A stretch of DNA of 64,000 nucleotides from an uncultured Methylophilaceae bacterium (GTDB lineage Bacteria > Pseudomonadota > Gammaproteobacteria > Burkholderiales > Methylophilaceae): NCBI GenBank assembly GCA_905618945.1, contig CAJQTF010000010.1, positions 1 through 64,000 on the forward strand, read 5' to 3'. Below, one piece after another: positions 58,648 to 64,000 of this stretch; position 1 is the stretch's first letter, and the number at the start of each line of letters is the position of its first letter. The notes below the pieces were generated by a model. It saw nothing but the letters and a program-made list of their open reading frames with translations, ran no database searches and was not told the origin of the DNA. A program made the position numbers and the translations under genes.

Positions 58648-60218
58648 TCTTTTAATCTATAAATAGATCCGGACAACCAACCTTTATCAACTTTTAAATC
58701 TTTTGGTATTTCCCCAACTTTATTATAAAGATTCGTTTTTTCGATCATACTTGAAAAGTCTGCAGCACCATCCATTTCTGATGGCGGAGAAAGTAGCATT
58801 AAAGTCGGACGATATTCTTTTATTATTTTTATCATTTTATCTTCATTATAAGAAAGACTTATAAATAAAGTTCTTAAATTAGAGAATTTATAAGTCGGCG
58901 GTAGCAATTCTGTAAGCGGGAACACGGGTTGCCAAAAACCACTGACAGCTAAAGTTGAGTCATCTCTTGAAAGTTCATAAATTTTAGCCGCTGCGATTAA
59001 ATATTGACTTCTTTCAATTGTTTGTGGGCCTCGAAATAAGCCAACTTTGCCAAAACTTCTAATTGCATCTGATGGATAGAATATTACGTCATTCTTTATA
59101 ATGGTGCGATTTACTGTTGACCCAAATACAATGAGACTCATTAGACCGATGACTATCATCGATGATACAGCTACTTGTTTAGATTCATTACTATTGACAT
59201 ACCTCCAAGCTATGGCACTTAATCCTGCTAAGCCTGGTAGACAGCTAGCTAAATGATATGGCATTCCCTGTTTTAGAAACCATTCTAAAAAAGGCAGTAA
59301 TGCGATTGCCAGCCATAAGTAAAAGCGATTCATGTGCACTGATTTTTTATCAGAAAAATATAGTTTAACAAGATAAATAATTGAGGCTATGGCGGTGATA
59401 CAAATAAACCAACTAGTTTTTATTGTTTCCCCTGCCCACTTAAGAGTCAATTTTTTAGTTGCCTCAATGTCCCAAATCCACCAAGAAACACCAGCATTCA
59501 GGCCTCCTTGAAAATATGAATTAATGAGCTCAAGTAAGTCCCACCCTCTGAAGCTAAGCATAACTGCGAGGACACTAAAGCCTAGTATTGCCGAGCCAAT
59601 TAAATATTTAAGAAGCACGCGCCAGCCATAACCAATCAATATTGCAACCCCTGCTAACAAAAAGAAAAGTAGGAATGGCTCTCGTAATAAAATACCTATA
59701 GAGACCAGGGCCCCAACGATATAGAAAGAAAACGTGTCCGCTTTAGAAGAATTTTGCCAAACTAGGAGTGAGGTAAATAAAGGAAGATATGCAGCCCAAA
59801 TACTATTACTGTATCCAAAGAATATAATCTCAATATCATTCATTGCGATCAATAGAGGAACTACTAAAATTACTGTGAAAAGTATACTGCCACTTTCTTT
59901 TAGAATCACTTTAAAAAATATAATAGATGCAGTGACTGCCACCAAGCCATCAATTAATCTTAGTGCTATATATTGATTCACATCCAGACCATAAATCCAG
60001 GAAGTCATTGTTTGATATAAATGGAGAGACACACCTCTTAAATCTTCACCATTAATTAAAGCAAAATAAATAATTTGATTTAAAAGAGCATAATAACCAC
60101 CATCATAATCAGGTAAGCCTAAAAGTAATTGTAGCCTTAAAAACCCAGTAGTCAGAATAGCTACACTGATCGCAATAAAGAAATGAAATGCTTTAGAAGT
60201 AATTATATTATTATTCAT
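58638..60218 (-). CDS. polytopic membrane protein, GT-C-like (paralog B)
   Basis: 526 aa; shared blocks ILTTGFLRLQL, FKVILKESGS, SIGILLREPFL, KYLIGSA, YRLKDFK with the preceding paralog; first loop GLPDYDGGYYA. Confidence 0.6.
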   Translation of the reverse strand: MNNNIITSKAFHFFIAISVAILTTGFLRLQLLLGLPDYDGGYYALLNQIIYFALINGEDLRGVSLHLYQTMTSWIYGLDVNQYIALRLIDGLVAVTASIIFFKVILKESGSILFTVILVVPLLIAMNDIEIIFFGYSNSIWAAYLPLFTSLLVWQNSSKADTFSFYIVGALVSIGILLREPFLLFFLLAGVAILIGYGWRVLLKYLIGSAILGFSVLAVMLSFRGWDLLELINSYFQGGLNAGVSWWIWDIEATKKLTLKWAGETIKTSWFICITAIASIIYLVKLYFSDKKSVHMNRFYLWLAIALLPFLEWFLKQGMPYHLASCLPGLAGLSAIAWRYVNSNESKQVAVSSMIVIGLMSLIVFGSTVNRTIIKNDVIFYPSDAIRSFGKVGLFRGPQTIERSQYLIAAAKIYELSRDDSTLAVSGFWQPVFPLTELLPPTYKFSNLRTLFISLSYNEDKMIKIIKEYRPTLMLLSPPSEMDGAADFSSMIEKTNLYNKVGEIPKDLKVDKGWLSGSIYRLKDFK

Positions 60219-60359
60219 AATAGAAGTTATTTTAATACAATTAAAATTAAGTTGTATAGTTAAACTTGAATAGTTTTTTGTAAATACAGTTAATATTGTT
60301 TATATTATAAAAAACTGAAATTATCTAATATTAAATATTTTTAGAGCTGAGGAAGAAAC

Positions 60360-61124
60360 ATTAAAAAAATAATTAAATCTGCTAAAAAAAGATTACTTAA
60401 AATGCACTTTGACGCTGGAGTTGGTCATATTGGTGGGAATTTATCATGTATTGATATATTAATTGTGCTGTTTCATAAGCTCATATCTTCCAATGATAAA
60501 TTTATTCTTTCTAAAGGGCATTCTGCAGGGGCATTGTATATAGCTCTTTGGTCGATTAATATTTTAAAAGACTCAGATTTAGCCACCTTTCATCAAGATG
60601 ACACTTTATTAGCAGGCCATCCTTTGCCAAATAAAATTAAAAATATTTCATTTGCAACTGGCAGTTTGGGCCATGGCTTATCATTATCTGCCGGTATAGC
60701 ACTTTCTAAAAAAATTAAATCTATTAAAGGACAAGTTTTTTGTTTAACTTCTGATGGAGAGTGGCAAGAGGGATCTACGTGGGAAGCTCTTATTTTTTCA
60801 TGCCATCATAATTTAGATAATCTGACTATAATAGTTGACCACAATAATCTTCAAGGGTTTGGGAGCACAAATGATATTGCTTCAATGTCCCCGCTAAATA
60901 AAATTATCAATGGGTTTAATTTAGAGGTTATAACTATTAATGGACACTCCCCTGAAGAGATGTTGTCAGCATTAAAGAAAAAACAAAATAAATGTAGGAT
61001 GATAATTTTGGAGACAAAAAAAGGTAATGGCGTAAGTTTTATGGAGAATAAAATGGAATGGCATTATTTACCACTAAATAAAGACCAATACAATCAAGCA
61101 ATCCAAGAGGTTGATAGAGTATGA
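60360..61124 (+). CDS. transketolase N-terminal subunit, apparent ATT start codon
   Basis: MHFDAGVGHIGGNLS, SKGHSAGALYIALW, TGSLGHGLSLSAGIA, TSDGEWQEGSTWEAL (ThDP motif region); homologous N-terminal helix KKIIKSAKKRLLK upstream of the first ATG. Confidence 0.85.
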   Translation: MKKIIKSAKKRLLKMHFDAGVGHIGGNLSCIDILIVLFHKLISSNDKFILSKGHSAGALYIALWSINILKDSDLATFHQDDTLLAGHPLPNKIKNISFATGSLGHGLSLSAGIALSKKIKSIKGQVFCLTSDGEWQEGSTWEALIFSCHHNLDNLTIIVDHNNLQGFGSTNDIASMSPLNKIINGFNLEVITINGHSPEEMLSALKKKQNKCRMIILETKKGNGVSFMENKMEWHYLPLNKDQYNQAIQEVDRV

Positions 61125-62023
61125 GAACACAACTCTCTGATGGCCTTATTAAGCTAGCAAACCAGAACAACGAAATGATTTTTCTCACTGGTGATCTTGG
61201 TTTTATGGCTCTTGAAAAATTACGAGATAAATTAAAAGAAAAATTTATAAATGTTGGAATTGCCGAACAAAATATGATTGGAGTCGCAGCTGGAATGGCA
61301 AGTGAAGGACTTATTCCATGGGTATATAGTATTGCTCCATTTTGTTACGCAAGACCATTTGAACAAATTCGAAACGATGTTTCTTTTCATAATCTGCCCG
61401 TTAAATTAATAGGTAATGGAGGAGGTTATGGATATGGTGTAATGGGAGCAACACATCATGCGATTGAGGATTATGGAATTTTACTAACACTAACTAACTT
61501 TAGAGTTTTTATTCCATGCTTTAATGAGGATATTTATCCGGTATTAAAATTATCAAATTCTAATGAAAAACCAACGTACATAAGACTTGGCTATGATGAG
61601 TCTGATCAGGAGTATGTCCCACCAAAATACGAAAGCTGGAGGCAACTTACTCGTGGCGACGGCCCAGTAATTATTGTTACAGGACCTATAGCAACGACTT
61701 ATATTAAAGCTTTTGAAAAATTAGAAAAAAAGAAAAGGCCAAATTTATGGATTTTATGTGAGCTACCAATACTCGAAGAATCATTACCAAAAAATTTAAT
61801 TGAGCAAATAAATTTAACTAAAAATCTATTTGTTATTGAGGAGCATGTTGCTCAAGGTGGAATAGGATCACAGATCTCGTTAGTTTTAATTAAAAATAAT
61901 ATTAGTGTTAAAAGATTCACTCATTTATTTGCTACTTCGCATCATTTTGAAAAAAGCGGATCACAAAAATATCTTAGAAAAAAATGTGGCATCGATTTAA
62001 ATAATGTACTATCAAGACTATAA
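61121..62023 (+). CDS. transketolase C-terminal subunit
   Basis: TGDLGFMALEKL, FINVGIAEQNMIGVAAGMA, pyrimidine-binding domain motifs; 4-bp overlap with N-subunit. Confidence 0.88.
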   Translation: MRTQLSDGLIKLANQNNEMIFLTGDLGFMALEKLRDKLKEKFINVGIAEQNMIGVAAGMASEGLIPWVYSIAPFCYARPFEQIRNDVSFHNLPVKLIGNGGGYGYGVMGATHHAIEDYGILLTLTNFRVFIPCFNEDIYPVLKLSNSNEKPTYIRLGYDESDQEYVPPKYESWRQLTRGDGPVIIVTGPIATTYIKAFEKLEKKKRPNLWILCELPILEESLPKNLIEQINLTKNLFVIEEHVAQGGIGSQISLVLIKNNISVKRFTHLFATSHHFEKSGSQKYLRKKCGIDLNNVLSRL

Positions 62024-62051
62024 ATTTAATCTTAAGTATTAACGGATATTA

Positions 62052-63992
62052 ATGAACATTGATAAGCACATACTATCTCTTGAGGGACCAATTTTAGTTT
62101 TAGGAGCTTCTGGCTTCATTGGAGCAAATCTTTTTAAAATGCTTCTATCAAAAAGAGAAGATGTTTATGGGGTGTGCAGACTTGAGAAAGGATGGAGGTT
62201 AGAAGGCGTTGACAGTAAAAATATAATCTTTACTGATGTAAATGATTCAGTAGCACTAAAAAATCTTATTAATACAATTACCCCAAGAACTGTTTTTGAT
62301 TTTATATCTTATGGCGCATATTCTTTCGAAGAAAGCCATGAAATTGTTTACCAAACAAATTTTTTATCTTTAACTAACATTGTCACTTTGCTTGAAGAAA
62401 AAGGAGTATCAGCATATATACACGCGGGTACATCTTCCGAATATGGTTTAAATTCAAAACAACCCAAAGAAGATTCAAGCCTAGAACCAAACAGCCATTA
62501 TTCATCCTCTAAAATTGCAGCATCATATTTTTTAAAATATGTGGGGAAAACCCGGAATTTTCCAGCCATTAACCTCAGATTATATTCAGTTTATGGCCCG
62601 CTTGAGGATTCATCAAGATTAATTCCAAACATATTAAATAATGCAAAAGTAAAAAAATTTCCTCCATTAGTGGACCCAGATATTTCAAGAGATTTTATTT
62701 TTATTGACGATGCATGCGAAGCATTTATTTTAGCAGCAAGTAAAATTCATCCCGAATTATATGGGGAAAGTTTTAATATTGGAACAGGTAGTAAAACAAC
62801 AATTAAAGATTTAGCATTAATAGTAAAGAAAATTTATAAAATTAAAGAAAAGCCAATTTTCAGCAATATGAGTAAAAGAAGTTGGGATCTAACTGAATGG
62901 TATTCAGATTCAAAAAAAGCAGAGAAGATTTTTGGCTGGAAATCTAAAACTAATTTAGTTGATGGTTTAAATTTAACATTTAATTGGCTAAGTACATTAA
63001 CAAAAAAAGATTATATTTCTATAACCAAACAAAATAGCTCGAATAAAAAGAGAAGTATTTCTGCAATTATTGCATGCTATAAAGATGAGATGGCAATTCC
63101 AATTATGTACCAAAGACTAACTAAAACATTTAAAGAAATAAAGATAGATTATGAGATCATTTTTGTTTGTGATGGAAGTCCACATAACGATATAGATGTA
63201 ATTAAGAAAATATCAAAAAATGACACACGAGTGATTGGGGTTAATCATTCAAGGAATTTTGGCTCACAAATGGCTTTTAGGAGCGGAATGGAGTTATCAA
63301 CTAAGCAAGCTGTTGTTTTATTAGATGGCGATTTACAAGACCCTCCAGAATTAATTAAAGACTTCGTTAAAAAATGGCTAGAAGGGAATGATGTTGTATA
63401 CGGCACTAGAGTAAAAAGAGAAATGCCTTTTTATTGGGGGTTCTTGTATAAAGCCTTTTACAGAATTTTGTCATCATTAAGTTTTATTAAAATTCCACTT
63501 GATGCAGGTGATTTTTCCTTACTTGATAAAAGAGTCGTTAGTTGGATTCTAAAGTGTCCAGAACGTGATTTGTTTATGAGGGGAATTAGAGCTTTTGTTG
63601 GATTTAACCAGGTAGGCGTAGATTATATTAGACCAGCTCGAGCGTTTGGAAACTCAACTAATAGTTTATTTAAAAATATAGGCTGGGCAAAAATGGGTAT
63701 TTTGTCATTTACAAATGCCCCGTTAAATTTAATGACGATTATGGGGTTTGCTACATTAATTCTTTCTATTATTTTAATTTTATTATTTACTTCATTAAAA
63801 ATATTTTTCCCAGATATTGCACCAAAAGGAGCAACAACAATTATGCTTTTGGTTCTTTCTTTTGGATCAATTAATCTTTTTGCTATTTCATTGGTCGGGG
63901 AATACATTGGAAAAATAATTTTAGAAGTTAAACAAAGACCTAGAGTAATACGCTCAGAAATTATTAGGAGTGGCGTTACAACAGAGTTGTAA
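62052..63992 (+). CDS. NAD-dependent epimerase/dehydratase fused to GT2 (GtrB/DPM1-like) glycosyltransferase with C-terminal TM helices
   Basis: N-half: VLGASGFIGANLF, SSEYG, YSSSK (YxxxK); C-half: SAIIACYKDE, VLLDGDLQDPPELI, two hydrophobic C-terminal segments. Confidence 0.85.
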   Translation: MNIDKHILSLEGPILVLGASGFIGANLFKMLLSKREDVYGVCRLEKGWRLEGVDSKNIIFTDVNDSVALKNLINTITPRTVFDFISYGAYSFEESHEIVYQTNFLSLTNIVTLLEEKGVSAYIHAGTSSEYGLNSKQPKEDSSLEPNSHYSSSKIAASYFLKYVGKTRNFPAINLRLYSVYGPLEDSSRLIPNILNNAKVKKFPPLVDPDISRDFIFIDDACEAFILAASKIHPELYGESFNIGTGSKTTIKDLALIVKKIYKIKEKPIFSNMSKRSWDLTEWYSDSKKAEKIFGWKSKTNLVDGLNLTFNWLSTLTKKDYISITKQNSSNKKRSISAIIACYKDEMAIPIMYQRLTKTFKEIKIDYEIIFVCDGSPHNDIDVIKKISKNDTRVIGVNHSRNFGSQMAFRSGMELSTKQAVVLLDGDLQDPPELIKDFVKKWLEGNDVVYGTRVKREMPFYWGFLYKAFYRILSSLSFIKIPLDAGDFSLLDKRVVSWILKCPERDLFMRGIRAFVGFNQVGVDYIRPARAFGNSTNSLFKNIGWAKMGILSFTNAPLNLMTIMGFATLILSIILILLFTSLKIFFPDIAPKGATTIMLLVLSFGSINLFAISLVGEYIGKIILEVKQRPRVIRSEIIRSGVTTEL

Positions 63993-64000
63993 GGTAAAAA

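Noticed and set aside
56632-60359. Integrase or attR-like copy of the tRNA 3' end near the accessory genes
   Set aside because: Scanned the intergenic regions by eye and found no repeat of GTTCGAGTCCTGGTGGGCCCA and no integrase ORF in the window.

Overview
This AT-rich 64 kb window reads as a streamlined betaproteobacterial chromosome. Gene content and order suggest Methylophilaceae/OM43-like, but that assignment is inference. Most of it (1-56.6 kb) is densely packed core housekeeping: a hemA-prfA-prmC-metX-metW-MFS run, rpe-gph-trpEGDC-hemB, mrcA, aroKB-dgt, a porin, ntrBC-glnA, aroE, uvrA, ssb, aspS, yebC-ruvCAB, the tol-pal operon, queE-queC, rpsP-rimM-trmD-rplS, xerD/folB/plsY/tsaD, and rpsU-yqeY-dnaG-rpoD. 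A tRNA(CAU), most likely Ile2, follows rpoD. After it comes an accessory, surface-glycan-like segment (56.8-64 kb): two paralogous polytopic GT-C-like proteins, a split transketolase pair, and an NAD-epimerase/GT2 fusion. The best non-routine observations are: (i) two genes, ruvC and the transketolase N-subunit, whose conserved N-termini can only be reached from ATT start codons with well-spaced Shine-Dalgarno sequences; (ii) a recognisable sigma54 promoter plus two NtrC-type dyads exactly 32 bp apart upstream of glnA; (iii) a perfect 17-bp nested inverted repeat between tolB and pal; (iv) a 26-bp perfect palindrome and phased repeats in the porin leader; (v) repeat-bearing Ala/Glu tails on S16 and L19; (vi) systematic overlap of convergent gene ends; (vii) the tRNA-anchored glycan segment. 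I saw no CRISPR array, transposase, prophage or rRNA. All family calls come from reading motifs, with no database search.
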